Below are positions 54,383 to 62,710 of a DNA stretch of 64,000 nt, piece after piece. The DNA is taken from NCBI RefSeq assembly GCF_005869935.1, contig NZ_SZQF01000001.1, forward strand, positions 434,001 through 498,000. The letters are read 5' to 3'. Numbering within the stretch: the first letter of the stretch is position 1; each line of letters starts with the position of its first letter. The notes below the pieces were generated by a model. It was not told where the DNA came from and did no database searches. It was given only the letters and a program-made list of their open reading frames with translations. Both the position numbers and the translations under genes were made by a program. This DNA is from Winogradskyella algicola. GTDB taxonomy: Bacteria > Bacteroidota > Bacteroidia > Flavobacteriales > Flavobacteriaceae.

Positions 54383-54985
54383 TTAGTATTTGGTTCCATC
54401 ATGCTTTCCTTTCTCCCAACCATGTTTACCTAAGTATTTGTCCGCACTCTCTACAGCACCAGTTTCAATATCTGTACCCATAGAGTCGTTCCAACGGTTG
54501 AGGTAACCAAATAATGAAATTACTCCAAGCATTTCTACAATTTCACCTTCATCCCAATGTTGGTAGAGACGTTCTTTTATTTCTGCATTAACCGCATTTG
54601 GTACTTGGCTTGCAGCTAAACTAAAATCTAAAGCTGCTCGCTCTGCCTCATTAAATGCAGGATGCGTTCTGTACTCCCATATATTATCTAATTGCTCTTG
54701 TTCGGCACCATAACGTTCTGCGGCTCTTATAGCATGAGCCTGGCAATATCGGCAACCGGTAGCATTACTGCTAACCCAAGCAATCATACGTTTTAAGGCT
54801 GAAGTTACACGACCTTCGTTTGCCATTACGGCTTTATTCAAATTAATAAAGGCCTTGCTAATGGCTGGTCTGCGCTGCATTGTTAAGACCGAGTTAGGAC
54901 AAAATCCTAGTGTTTCATTAAAGAATTCTGCTAATGCTTTGGTTTCTAAATCGTGTTCTGGAGATAACGGAGTTACTAGTGCCAT
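54383..54985 (-). CDS. Carboxymuconolactone decarboxylase-like / AhpD-like peroxidase-related protein
   Basis: 200 residues, all-helical AhpD fold. The redox motif is GCRYCQAHAIRAAERYG (CxxC plus following His), as in alkylhydroperoxidase D. The remainder ('RAALDFSLAASQVPNAV', 'EIVEMLGVISLFGYLNRWNDSM') fits the uncharacterised peroxidase-related subfamily. Probably a thiol-dependent peroxidase. It is divergent from the OsmC gene, another thiol peroxidase family, across a 65-nt gap, suggesting a small peroxide-defence group (inference). Confidence 0.88.
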   Translation of the reverse strand: MALVTPLSPEHDLETKALAEFFNETLGFCPNSVLTMQRRPAISKAFINLNKAVMANEGRVTSALKRMIAWVSSNATGCRYCQAHAIRAAERYGAEQEQLDNIWEYRTHPAFNEAERAALDFSLAASQVPNAVNAEIKERLYQHWDEGEIVEMLGVISLFGYLNRWNDSMGTDIETGAVESADKYLGKHGWEKGKHDGTKY

Positions 54986-55050
54986 AGTTATTTTTTTAGT
55001 GGTATTTTTGAATGTACAATATAGCAGTTCTAAAAATTAAAGTAAAAGAA

Positions 55051-55488
55051 ATGGCACATAAAATAGTTACACATTGGCAAGGAGGACTAACATTTGAATC
55101 GGACAACCCTAGTGGAAAAACCGTAAAAATGGATACAGATATTGAAGGGCAACCAGAACGTTTTGGATTGTCTCCTAAAGCCATGATGTTATCATCTTTG
55201 GCTGGTTGCTCTGGTTTAGATGTGATTTCTATTTTAAATAAAATGAATGAAGAGATTGATGATTTCAAAATTGAAGTCTCAGGTGAATTAACCGACGAGC
55301 ATCCTAAATATTATCACAGTGTGCAGGTTGACTATCATTTTTATGGCTCAGATCTAAATAAGAAAAAGTGTGAACGTGCCGTTAATCTTTCAGTCGAAAA
55401 ATATTGTGGCGTCATGGAGATGTTTAGGCAGTTTGCTGAAGTAAATACTGAAATTTTTTATCACATAGGAACTAAGCACAACATGTAA
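55051..55488 (+). CDS. OsmC/Ohr family protein
   Basis: 145 residues from the ATG at 55051 (MAHKIVTHWQGGLTFES). OsmC fold: 'SPKAMMLSSLAGCSGLDVISILNKM' contains the first conserved cysteine region and 'KKKCERAVNLSVEKYCGVMEMF' the second, so both peroxidatic and resolving cysteines are present (C in LAGCSG and in EKYCGV). Reduces organic hydroperoxides. The upstream in-frame ATG at 55012 adds 13 poorly family-like residues. Confidence 0.9.
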   Translation: MAHKIVTHWQGGLTFESDNPSGKTVKMDTDIEGQPERFGLSPKAMMLSSLAGCSGLDVISILNKMNEEIDDFKIEVSGELTDEHPKYYHSVQVDYHFYGSDLNKKKCERAVNLSVEKYCGVMEMFRQFAEVNTEIFYHIGTKHNM

Positions 55489-55494
55489 TCTTGT

Positions 55495-57186
55495 ATGCGT
55501 TGGATTTTAAAACCTAAGCCAGATGCTTCAAAAGTCGAAGCTTTAAAGAACGCACTTCAGGTTGATGATATTGTAGCAACATTATTGTTACAACGCGGCA
55601 TCGAAACTTTTGAGGATGCCAAGACGTTTTTTAGACCAAGTTATAACGATTTGCATAATCCATACCTTATGAAGGATATGGACAAGGCCGTTGCACGCAT
55701 AGAGGAAGCCATTGCAGAGGGTGAAAATATTTTGGTGTATGGTGATTATGATGTGGATGGTACTACGGCTGTGGCTTTAATGTCCTCGTATTTAAAAACA
55801 AGAACGGACAATGTTGCTACCTATATTCCAGATCGCTACGAAGAAGGTTACGGTGTGTCTTACCAAGGTATTGATTTTGCTCACGATAACGATTTTACAC
55901 TTATTATAGCTTTAGATTGTGGAATAAAGGCGATTGAAAAAGTAGTTTATGCAAAAGAAAAAGGAATTGATTTTATTATTTGCGATCACCACAGACCAGG
56001 AAATGAAATTCCTGATGCAGTTGCGGTTTTAGATCCCAAACGAGAAGATTGTGAGTATCCTTTTAAAGAACTTTGTGGTTGTGGAGTTGGTTTTAAGTTA
56101 ATCACTGCTTTAGCCACTAAACAAGGGCTAACCGTAGAAGATTTAACTGAGTATCTCGATTTGGTAGCCACAGCAATAGGTGCAGATATTGTACCTATTG
56201 TTGGCGAAAATAGAGCACTAGCTTATTTAGGTTTGCAGGTTATTAATGCCAATCCAAGACCAGGTATAAAAGCCATTATTGCAGAGGTTAAAAAAGAAGA
56301 ACTTTCCATTATTGATGTGGTCTTTATAGTAGCGCCACGTATTAATGCAGCAGGACGAATGAAACATGGTAACCATGCTGTAACCTTATTAACCGAAACC
56401 GATTTTAATCTGGCAGCGAGTTATGCTGTGGATATCGATCAATTTAATACAGACCGAAAGGAAACAGATCGACTTATTACTGAAGAAGCCTTACTTCAAA
56501 TTGAAAAAAATGAAGAACAAGACCGATTTACAACTGTAGTTTATGACCAAAATTGGCATAAAGGTGTTATCGGTATTGTTGCTTCTAGACTTACTGAGAC
56601 CTATTACAGACCAACATTGGTATTTACAAAAAGTGGAGAAAAACTAGCCGCTTCGGCACGTTCTGTAAAAGGTTTTGATGTGTATAACGCTTTAGAAGCA
56701 TGTTCGGAATTTATAGAACAGTTTGGCGGCCATAAATATGCTGCAGGTTTAACGTTATTGCCAGAAAACTACGAAGCATTTAAAGCAAAATTTGAAGCTG
56801 TTGTAAAAGATACTATAGATCCGAAGCTATTAACACCTGAGTTAAAGGTAGATTTGAAGATAGAACTTAGCCAGATAGATCATAAACTTTATAGAATTGT
56901 GCGACAATTTGCACCATTTGGACCAGGAAATATGACGCCAGTTTTTATGACACAAGGTGTACAAGATACTGGTTGGGGAAAATGTGTTGGAGAAGATGAT
57001 AAGCACTTGCGTTTTACTGCAAAGCAAGCTGATAGTGACCCTATAGTCTGCATAGGTTTTGGACTAGGAGATAAACTAGATATTATTAAAAACAGAAATA
57101 CCTTTGATGCAGCCTACACCATTGATGAAAATCATTGGAATGGTAATATAAGTTTACAGTTAAAATTAAAAGATATAAAAGTATAA
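55495..57186 (+). CDS. recJ: Single-stranded-DNA-specific exonuclease RecJ
   Basis: 563 residues. 5'-3' ssDNA exonuclease in recombination and mismatch repair. DHH phosphoesterase motifs: motif I YGDYDVDGT (D84, D86, D88), LDCGIKA, DHH motif CDHHRPG (D164-H166), 'CGVGFKL' and 'APRINAAGRMKHG'. DHHA1 domain with SRxxxGFxVYxAL-like 'ARSVKGFDVYNALEAC' and 'GGHKYAAGLTL'; C-terminal OB-like domain. Length normal. Only 3 nt separate it from the MFS gene downstream. Confidence 0.96.
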   Translation: MRWILKPKPDASKVEALKNALQVDDIVATLLLQRGIETFEDAKTFFRPSYNDLHNPYLMKDMDKAVARIEEAIAEGENILVYGDYDVDGTTAVALMSSYLKTRTDNVATYIPDRYEEGYGVSYQGIDFAHDNDFTLIIALDCGIKAIEKVVYAKEKGIDFIICDHHRPGNEIPDAVAVLDPKREDCEYPFKELCGCGVGFKLITALATKQGLTVEDLTEYLDLVATAIGADIVPIVGENRALAYLGLQVINANPRPGIKAIIAEVKKEELSIIDVVFIVAPRINAAGRMKHGNHAVTLLTETDFNLAASYAVDIDQFNTDRKETDRLITEEALLQIEKNEEQDRFTTVVYDQNWHKGVIGIVASRLTETYYRPTLVFTKSGEKLAASARSVKGFDVYNALEACSEFIEQFGGHKYAAGLTLLPENYEAFKAKFEAVVKDTIDPKLLTPELKVDLKIELSQIDHKLYRIVRQFAPFGPGNMTPVFMTQGVQDTGWGKCVGEDDKHLRFTAKQADSDPIVCIGFGLGDKLDIIKNRNTFDAAYTIDENHWNGNISLQLKLKDIKV

Positions 57187-57189
57187 CTC

Positions 57190-58464
57190 TTGGCAAAAAC
57201 AGATCCATATGCAGCACTCCGCTTTAAGGAGTTTAATATATTTTTATTAGTAAGATTTGCCTTGGTATTTGGTTGGTCCATGCAATTTGTTGTTATAGAA
57301 TGGCAGGTCTATTCTTTAACGAATGACGAATTAAGTTTAGGAATCATAGGGCTTTGCGAATTTTTACCAGCGTTCTTTTTAGCACCTTTTGCAGGTCATA
57401 TTGTAGATCGAAAGGAAAAACGTAATCTTTTTACATTATGCATAGCACTATTCTCTTTAATTAGTTTTGGCTTGTTTTGGTTGACTTCAGAACAAATCGA
57501 AGCAAGTTGGAGTACTAAAAGCATCTTAATTGGTATTTATAGTTTGGTGTTTTTTGGAGGTGTTTTAAGAGCATTTTTTGGTCCAACCATTTTTTCATTA
57601 ATTGCTTTAATAGTACCTAAGTCGGCCTATCCTAATGCAGCAACATGGAGTAGTAGTACTTGGAAAGGGGCAAGTGTTTTTGGTGCTCTGTGTGGAGGTT
57701 TCTTGATAGCTTGGATAGGTGTACACTATACCTTAGGAATTATTTTTGGATTAGTAATGTTAGCTTTGCTGTTTGTGTTTAGAATAGGTAAAAAGCCAAT
57801 TTTAAACAAAGCAACAAACGAATCTATAAAAGAAAGTCTTAAATCTGGAATTAAATTTGTCTTTAATGATAAGGTTATTTTAGGCGCATTAACTCTAGAT
57901 ATGGTCGCTGTACTTTTTGGTGGAGCAGTAGCCATTTTTGCAGTCTTTGCCAAAGATGTATTGGATGCAGGTCCTAGAGGATTCGGAATTTTAAATGCGG
58001 CTTTGTCTTCTGGAAGTATTATAACCATGGTAGCTACAACTTATATTCCAATCACAAAAAACACAGGAAAGAAACTATTAGTAGCTGTATTCGGTTTTGG
58101 TGTATTTATGATTGTGTTTGGCGCTTCAAAATTACTGTGGCTTAGTGTTATTGCCTTGTTCTTTTCTGGTGTGTTTGATGGTATCTCTATGGTGGTACGT
58201 CAAACCATTCTTCAACTTAAAACTCCAGATCATATGCGAGGTCGAGTAGGTGCAGTAAACTCTATGTTTGTTGGGTCTTCTAATGAGTTAGGTGCAGTAG
58301 AGAGCGGTATAGCAGCACGTATTTTTGGCGCACCTTTGGCAGTTGTTCTAGGTGGTTCGGTTACGCTTTTAACGGTTGTTATTATGAGCTTAAAAAACAA
58401 AGCATTAAGAGAGCTCGATTTACAAGAAGATATCGAAGAGAAGTTCGATGAAATAAAGTCTTAA
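57190..58464 (+). CDS. MFS transporter, EntS/DHA3-like exporter
   Basis: 424 residues with 12 predicted membrane helices. TTG start 3 nt after the recJ stop; the next ATG (residue 31) is inside the first helix, so TTG is required. MFS loop motif 'GHIVDRKEKRNLF' after helix 2 and 'DHMRGRVGAVNSMFVGSSNELGAVESG' near helix 10 are like the DHA3/EntS group that exports small molecules such as siderophores. Substrate unknown. Stop overlaps the convergent lpxH stop by 4 nt. Confidence 0.9.
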   Translation: MAKTDPYAALRFKEFNIFLLVRFALVFGWSMQFVVIEWQVYSLTNDELSLGIIGLCEFLPAFFLAPFAGHIVDRKEKRNLFTLCIALFSLISFGLFWLTSEQIEASWSTKSILIGIYSLVFFGGVLRAFFGPTIFSLIALIVPKSAYPNAATWSSSTWKGASVFGALCGGFLIAWIGVHYTLGIIFGLVMLALLFVFRIGKKPILNKATNESIKESLKSGIKFVFNDKVILGALTLDMVAVLFGGAVAIFAVFAKDVLDAGPRGFGILNAALSSGSIITMVATTYIPITKNTGKKLLVAVFGFGVFMIVFGASKLLWLSVIALFFSGVFDGISMVVRQTILQLKTPDHMRGRVGAVNSMFVGSSNELGAVESGIAARIFGAPLAVVLGGSVTLLTVVIMSLKNKALRELDLQEDIEEKFDEIKS

Positions 58465-59249
58465 TATTCTTTCAATTCAAGCGTAGAGCCATCAAAAACT
58501 CCATAGGTATAATATTGAATCCAGTCACCTAGGTTCATATATCTTGAATTAGTATTTAGCTGAATATCTAACGGCAAGTGCCTATGACCAAAAACAAAAT
58601 AATCATAGTGTTGTTGTTTAAGTTTACTTTTGCAATAGGTGACCAACCACTCATTGTCTTCCCCTAAAAACGTGGCATCATCATCACCAGAAATCAATTT
58701 GTTTTTTACTGATAAATATTGAGCTATTCTCACTCCAATATCTGGATGTAACCATCTAAATAACCATTTAAAAAATGGATTAGTAAAGACTTTTTTCATG
58801 CGTTTATAGCCCTTATCGCCTGGCCCTAAGCCATCTCCGTGACCAATAAAAAATGTACTTCGACTACGCTCAGTATTCATTTTAAATGTGAATTCTTGAG
58901 GTTTATGGAAAACAGGAATATTGAGTTCGTCTTCAAAATAACCACTCATCCATAAATCATGGTTACCCACAAAATAATATACTGGAACTCCTGAGTCTGT
59001 AATCTCTGCTAATTTACCTAATGTCCTAGCAAAACCTTTTGGAATAACTGTTTTATATTCAAACCAAAAATCGAATAAATCTCCCATTAAGAAAATCGCT
59101 GCAGCATCATGTTTTACGTGGTCTAACCAAGCTACAAACTTTCTCTCTCTAGGACGAGAAGCTTCCATGGTTGGCGCACCTAGATGGTTGTCTGAAGCAA
59201 AATATATTTTCTTGCCTTTTGGGATTTCTATGTGATGATTTTTACTCAT
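58461..59249 (-). CDS. lpxH: UDP-2,3-diacylglucosamine diphosphatase, with a repeat-encoded insertion
   Basis: 262 residues from the ATG at 59249. Calcineurin-like phosphoesterase: ASDNHLG (D20, H22), MGDLFDFWFEY (D57), VGNHDLW (N96, H97), GHGDGLGPGD (H137) and FGHRHLP. It removes UMP from UDP-2,3-diacylglucosamine in lipid A synthesis. Residues 125-131 (NTERSRS), just before FFIGHGDG, are encoded by a copy of the dispersed CTGAGC-GTCGAAG repeat and look like an insertion in a surface loop; the frame is preserved and metal ligands are intact. Its start overlaps the queD stop (ATGAGTAA). Confidence 0.9.
   Translation of the reverse strand: MSKNHHIEIPKGKKIYFASDNHLGAPTMEASRPRERKFVAWLDHVKHDAAAIFLMGDLFDFWFEYKTVIPKGFARTLGKLAEITDSGVPVYYFVGNHDLWMSGYFEDELNIPVFHKPQEFTFKMNTERSRSTFFIGHGDGLGPGDKGYKRMKKVFTNPFFKWLFRWLHPDIGVRIAQYLSVKNKLISGDDDATFLGEDNEWLVTYCKSKLKQQHYDYFVFGHRHLPLDIQLNTNSRYMNLGDWIQYYTYGVFDGSTLELKEY
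58857..58874 (-). repeat. CTGAGCGTAGTCGAAG dispersed repeat inside lpxH (copy D)
   Basis: ACTGAGCGTAGTCGAAGT on the minus strand, read in frame as T-E-R-S-R-S. Same core as the intergenic copies A-C at 21.5-24.3 kb. Confidence 0.75.
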
Positions 59250-59694
59250 TTTCAGAAGCATACCACTCAGCGAAACTAGTGGCCGTTTCTTGAAGTTTTA
59301 AGGAATGTAGTTCTATATTGTTTGGTAAACGCTTTTTGATTTTTTGGGCAAAATCAATAATCATCATTTCAGTTGTTGGCTGGTAATCTACCAGAATAAC
59401 ATTATGACCACGATTTTTTAAGTCTGTTGCTAGTTCGAGATGAGGTGTGTTTTTGTTAAAAATCATGCTATGATCAAAAACATCAACAATTTCATCTTTG
59501 ACAATTTTTTTTAAATCGCCAAAATCTATCACCATCCCGTGCTTCACGTTTTTGTCGTCTTGGATTGGTGAGCCAATAACAGTAACATATAAATAATAGC
59601 TGTGACCATGTAAATTTCTACATTTACCATCGTAACCATGCAATGCATGGCCAGCTTCAAAAGAGAATTGTTTTGTAATTCGGATTTTACTCAT
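59242..59694 (-). CDS. queD: 6-carboxy-5,6,7,8-tetrahydropterin synthase
   Basis: 150 residues from the ATG at 59694 (MSKIRITKQFSFEAGHAL). Converts dihydroneopterin triphosphate to carboxytetrahydropterin in queuosine synthesis. Zinc histidines H16, H29 and H31 and catalytic C25 (KCRNLHGHSY), plus 'GMVIDFGDLK' and 'FDHSMIF'. 'PTTEMMIIDFAQ' carries the pterin-anchoring Glu. Co-transcribed with lpxH through an 8-nt overlap. Other que genes are not in this window. Confidence 0.93.
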   Translation of the reverse strand: MSKIRITKQFSFEAGHALHGYDGKCRNLHGHSYYLYVTVIGSPIQDDKNVKHGMVIDFGDLKKIVKDEIVDVFDHSMIFNKNTPHLELATDLKNRGHNVILVDYQPTTEMMIIDFAQKIKKRLPNNIELHSLKLQETATSFAEWYASENE

Positions 59695-59712
59695 TTCAAA
59701 AAAATAATACTG

Positions 59713-59759
59713 CAAAGATATTATAAATGTAAAGCGAATAACTTTTTAGATTACATTTG
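59713..59759. promoter_or_regulatory. Divergent promoters for queD-lpxH (minus) and the hydroxylase gene (plus)
   Basis: Minus-strand TATCTTTG at 59713-59720 (18 nt before queD) and plus-strand TACATTTG at 59752-59759 (62 nt before the TTG start of the hydroxylase). Both are perfect TAnnTTTG boxes. Confidence 0.55.
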
Positions 59760-59821
59760 CGCACTTTTTTAGAAATTAAATATAAAGCTAAATGAAAACT
59801 CTCCTTAATTTTTAGACTAAA

Positions 59822-60451
59822 TTGAAAAGTCTATTTGAATCTATTTCGTTTTCAGAAAACGTTCTGTACGAGAATATTATAGCAGATCTAGGATCTAAAC
59901 AATACACCATTATTGATGATTTTTTTACGAGAGATGAGGTAACAGCCTTAAGAGCCTCGTTATTGCAAAAGTACGAGGAGGACAGTTTTAAAAAATCAGC
60001 AATAGGTAACCGAACTAATGAAGTTATAAAGGCCAAAGTAAGAGGCGATATTATCCTTTGGATTGATGAGCAAAATATTAATGTGTCTGAGCAGTTGTTT
60101 TTTGATAAAATAAATGACCTAAAAGATTATCTCAACCGCACCTGTTTTTTGGGTATAAACCAAAAAGAATTTCACTATGCTATTTATCCAGAAGGGACAT
60201 TTTACAAGCGCCATTTAGATACATTTCAGAATGATGATAGAAGAAAACTCTCTTTTGTCTGCTATTTAAATGAAGAAAACTGGAAGCCTGAAAACGGTGG
60301 AGAACTGGTATTATATTTAGAAAATGGAGAAAAAACTATTTATCCTTTTCCTGGTAAGGTGGTAATTTTTGAGAGTCAGATTTTAGAGCATGAGGTAAAA
60401 CCTGTTAACATGCAAAGACTAAGCATTACTGGTTGGTTAAAAACAAGATAG
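59822..60451 (+). CDS. 2-oxoglutarate/Fe(II) oxygenase, prolyl-4-hydroxylase-like
   Basis: 209 residues. The start must be the TTG at 59822: an in-frame stop lies three codons upstream and there is no later ATG before residue 197. Double-stranded beta-helix with the 2-His-1-carboxylate triad H131, D133 (KRHLDTF) and H190 (QILEHEV) and the 2-oxoglutarate-binding R199 (MQRLSITGWL). 'ENGGELVLYLENGE' is typical of the prolyl 4-hydroxylase group. A soluble cytoplasmic enzyme; substrate not known (ribosomal protein or EF-Tu prolines are possible). Confidence 0.88.
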   Translation: MKSLFESISFSENVLYENIIADLGSKQYTIIDDFFTRDEVTALRASLLQKYEEDSFKKSAIGNRTNEVIKAKVRGDIILWIDEQNINVSEQLFFDKINDLKDYLNRTCFLGINQKEFHYAIYPEGTFYKRHLDTFQNDDRRKLSFVCYLNEENWKPENGGELVLYLENGEKTIYPFPGKVVIFESQILEHEVKPVNMQRLSITGWLKTR

Positions 60452-60452
60452 A

Positions 60453-60530
60453 TTAACGTCTTTTGTTTCTGTTATAAAAGTAGATGATAATAAGTACGAT
60501 TGCTAAGATTAAAAAAAGTCTATTTCCCAT
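60453..60530 (-). CDS. Tiny (25-residue) single-helix membrane peptide
   Basis: Minus-strand frame ATG...TAA encoding MGNRLFLILAIVLIIIYFYN then RNKRR: one hydrophobic helix with a strongly basic C-terminus. Its stop lies 2 nt from the convergent hydroxylase stop. Immediately downstream of a second small membrane frame (1 nt gap to 60532). Too short for automated calling, but composition and packing look genic. Confidence 0.5.
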   Translation of the reverse strand: MGNRLFLILAIVLIIIYFYNRNKRR

Positions 60531-60531
60531 A

Positions 60532-60708
60532 TTACTCGTCTTTTACTCTTTTTTTGTTATATCTATAAACTAGATAAGCAATTATCACTAAAACTACAAA
60601 TGGGATCATTGAGCCAATAAACACTCCAATACTATAGTTGTCGTCTGGTGCGTTTTTTAGTTTTTCTTCAATATTAACTTCTTGTAGAAGTGATACTAAT
60701 AAGTTCAT
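60532..60708 (-). CDS. Small (58-residue) single-pass membrane protein
   Basis: Minus-strand frame: MNLLVSLLQEVNIEEKLKNA, PDDNYSIG, then a helix (VFIGSMIPFVVLVIIAYLVY) and a basic tail RYNKKRVKDE. Amphipathic N-terminus, one membrane helix, positive inside: a credible membrane microprotein. It begins 41 nt after the MATE gene stop and ends 1 nt before the 25-residue frame, so the three may share a transcript. Confidence 0.55.
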   Translation of the reverse strand: MNLLVSLLQEVNIEEKLKNAPDDNYSIGVFIGSMIPFVVLVIIAYLVYRYNKKRVKDE

Positions 60709-60749
60709 AAATAATAGCGTTTATGCTTCTTAATGATTATTGTTCAAAT

Positions 60750-62087
60750 TTAAGTGTTTTGGATTAGTGTATTGAATGTTTTTCTAAATTTTATAATTAG
60801 TGGAAGTCCTCTTGCTATAATCCAAAGTGTAAAGGCGATGAATATACCGTGAAGTTTATAATCTAAAGCATCAGTAGTAAAAATAACAGGAATAAATACA
60901 AGAAGCGTTGAAAATAACAATACGTTTCTTAGGTATTCCATCTTTCCTAAACCTTTAAAAACACCATCAAATATAAAGGCAAGCGCACATAAAGGTTGCA
61001 TAGCAAGAATCATCCAAAACACCTTACTAAATTCTTCTAACACAGCTTTATCGTCTGTAAAAATAGAACCGATTGGATAATAGAAAACCGCACCAACTAA
61101 GCCAATAATTACTCCGACGACAATACCATATTTTATGAGTTTATTACTTAGGGCTATGAGTGTTTTATAGTCTTTAGCACCATACAATTTACCTGATAAT
61201 ATATTTCCTGCACTTGCATAACCATCAATAAGAAACGCCCCTAAAAACCAAAGATTAATAGCTATTGTATAAGCTGCGATATATGTAGTGCCATACTTTG
61301 TGGCATAGCTTGTGCCAAAATACAAAGCTACATTAAGCGCAATAGTTCTAATAAATAAGTTGGCAATCATTAATGTAAAACGATTAATCTCTTTGTTAAA
61401 AGGAAATTTAACCAACAAAGGAATGTCTGTTTTTTTAAGTATGTAATAAACAGAGAGAAGTGCCATTATTACCTGAGCAAAGACACTTGCATAAGCGGCT
61501 CCTTTAATATGCATAGCAGGAATGAACCCTTCGATACCATAAACCAAAACAACATCCAAAATAATATTGGCTACTGCACCAGTAATAGCAATAAGCATTG
61601 GATGATAGGTGTTTTGCAAGCCTCTAAATGTACCAAAAACAGCTATAGTAAAGAGTGTAAACGGAAAACCAAACACACGTATATGGTAATAGTCTACACT
61701 GTATGTTAGAATTAAATCTGAAGCATTATAGAGTTTAAAAATCTGTGAAGCTAACGGATAAGTTATAGCAATAATGATTACACTAAGCGATGTGATAATA
61801 AATATGGCTTGTGCAGGTAGGTTTTTTACTTCGCTTAGTTGATCTGCGCCTAAATATTGAGATACAATAGAAGATATTGCACTACGCGTTTGTCCTAAAA
61901 CCCAAATGAGCATGGATAAAAATGTGGTAACGATACCTACAGCAGCTAAAGACTCTGTGGCATTTAAGTCCATATTACCAATAATTGCAGCATCAGTTAA
62001 AGATAAAATAGGCTCAGAAATACCAGAGATTAATGCTGGTATAGCAAGTTTATTAATTTGTTTTAAAGTAATTTTTGTTGTGCTCAA
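60750..62087 (-). CDS. MATE family efflux transporter (DinF-like)
   Basis: 445 residues with 12 predicted membrane helices in two six-helix halves. MATE features: 'LAIPALISGISEPILSLTDAAIIGNM' in helix 1-2, 'GTFRGLQNTYHPM' and the C-terminal half 'DGVFKGLGKMEYLRNVLLFS'. Na+ or H+ coupled export of cationic compounds or metabolites. Start codon is TTG, overlapping the stop of the upstream GNAT gene in the sequence TTGA; later methionines lie inside helix regions. Confidence 0.93.
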   Translation of the reverse strand: MSTTKITLKQINKLAIPALISGISEPILSLTDAAIIGNMDLNATESLAAVGIVTTFLSMLIWVLGQTRSAISSIVSQYLGADQLSEVKNLPAQAIFIITSLSVIIIAITYPLASQIFKLYNASDLILTYSVDYYHIRVFGFPFTLFTIAVFGTFRGLQNTYHPMLIAITGAVANIILDVVLVYGIEGFIPAMHIKGAAYASVFAQVIMALLSVYYILKKTDIPLLVKFPFNKEINRFTLMIANLFIRTIALNVALYFGTSYATKYGTTYIAAYTIAINLWFLGAFLIDGYASAGNILSGKLYGAKDYKTLIALSNKLIKYGIVVGVIIGLVGAVFYYPIGSIFTDDKAVLEEFSKVFWMILAMQPLCALAFIFDGVFKGLGKMEYLRNVLLFSTLLVFIPVIFTTDALDYKLHGIFIAFTLWIIARGLPLIIKFRKTFNTLIQNT

Positions 62088-62584
62088 AGGACTAATTCGT
62101 AACAGTGAAAAGGATATTCGCTTTGCTTAGGAAAATAAATATCTCCCAATCGTTTATAGCCACGAAGTTCGTAAAACTTTTGGTTTCTTTTGTTCTGAGA
62201 AAAGGTATCTAATCTTATAGAGCGATAGTTGTTTTCTATAGCGTATTGCTCTGCAAAATTCATGAGTTGCTGCGCAAAGCCTTTGCCTTGTATAGAAGGG
62301 TGAATAGCCAAACGATGAATGTAAAGATTGTGGTCGTTTTTTGTTAACCATTTTATAGGTTTATATTCTTCATCCATAAAGGTTGAAATAACAATTGTAC
62401 CTCTTATCTCAGCGTCTAATTTTAAAACATAGAGCTCTCCTCTTTCAACATCCTTAATAAAAGCTGAAGCATTAGGATAATGCTCATTCCATTGATAAAT
62501 ACCATTAGCAATCATGGTTTTTGCACAGGCTTTTGTTAACTCCATAATCGTTTCTATATCTTCAATCTTCCCTTTTCTAATCAT
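62084..62584 (-). CDS. GNAT family N-acetyltransferase
   Basis: 166 residues from the ATG at 62584 (MIRKGKIEDIETIMELTKAC). Acetyl-CoA binding motif A 'IHRLAIHPSIQGKGFAQQLMNFAEQYA' (Q/RxxGxG/A type) and motif B 'YRSIRLDTFSQNKRNQKFYELRGYKRLGD'. Acceptor substrate unknown. Translationally coupled to the MATE transporter downstream (4-nt overlap), hinting that the acetylated compound may be a transported or toxic metabolite (inference). Confidence 0.9.
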   Translation of the reverse strand: MIRKGKIEDIETIMELTKACAKTMIANGIYQWNEHYPNASAFIKDVERGELYVLKLDAEIRGTIVISTFMDEEYKPIKWLTKNDHNLYIHRLAIHPSIQGKGFAQQLMNFAEQYAIENNYRSIRLDTFSQNKRNQKFYELRGYKRLGDIYFPKQSEYPFHCYELVL

Positions 62585-62594
62585 TTTTAAATTG

Positions 62595-62602
62595 TACTTT
62601 TG
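62595..62602 (+). promoter_or_regulatory. -7 box (TACTTTTG) for the 20-codon ORF and universal stress protein gene
   Basis: Perfect TAnnTTTG. The expected start of transcription is about 10-12 nt before the small ORF at 62621 and ~100 nt before the stress-protein ATG. Confidence 0.5.
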
Positions 62603-62620
62603 TTTTAACGAATTATAACT

Positions 62621-62683
62621 ATGAAACATCCAGGATTAAGCTTTAATGATAAAGCGAAAAATATGTTAGGATGTTCCATGTGA
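62621..62683 (+). CDS. 20-codon ORF in the leader of the universal stress protein gene
   Basis: ATG to TGA, encoding MKHPGLSFNDKAKNMLGCSM. It is correctly placed just after a promoter box and 27 nt before the next gene, so it could be a leader peptide or a microprotein with a single Cys. No similarity is recognised. Confidence 0.3.
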   Translation: MKHPGLSFNDKAKNMLGCSM

Positions 62684-62710
62684 CCATTGAAAAACAATAA
62701 AAATTAGCAC

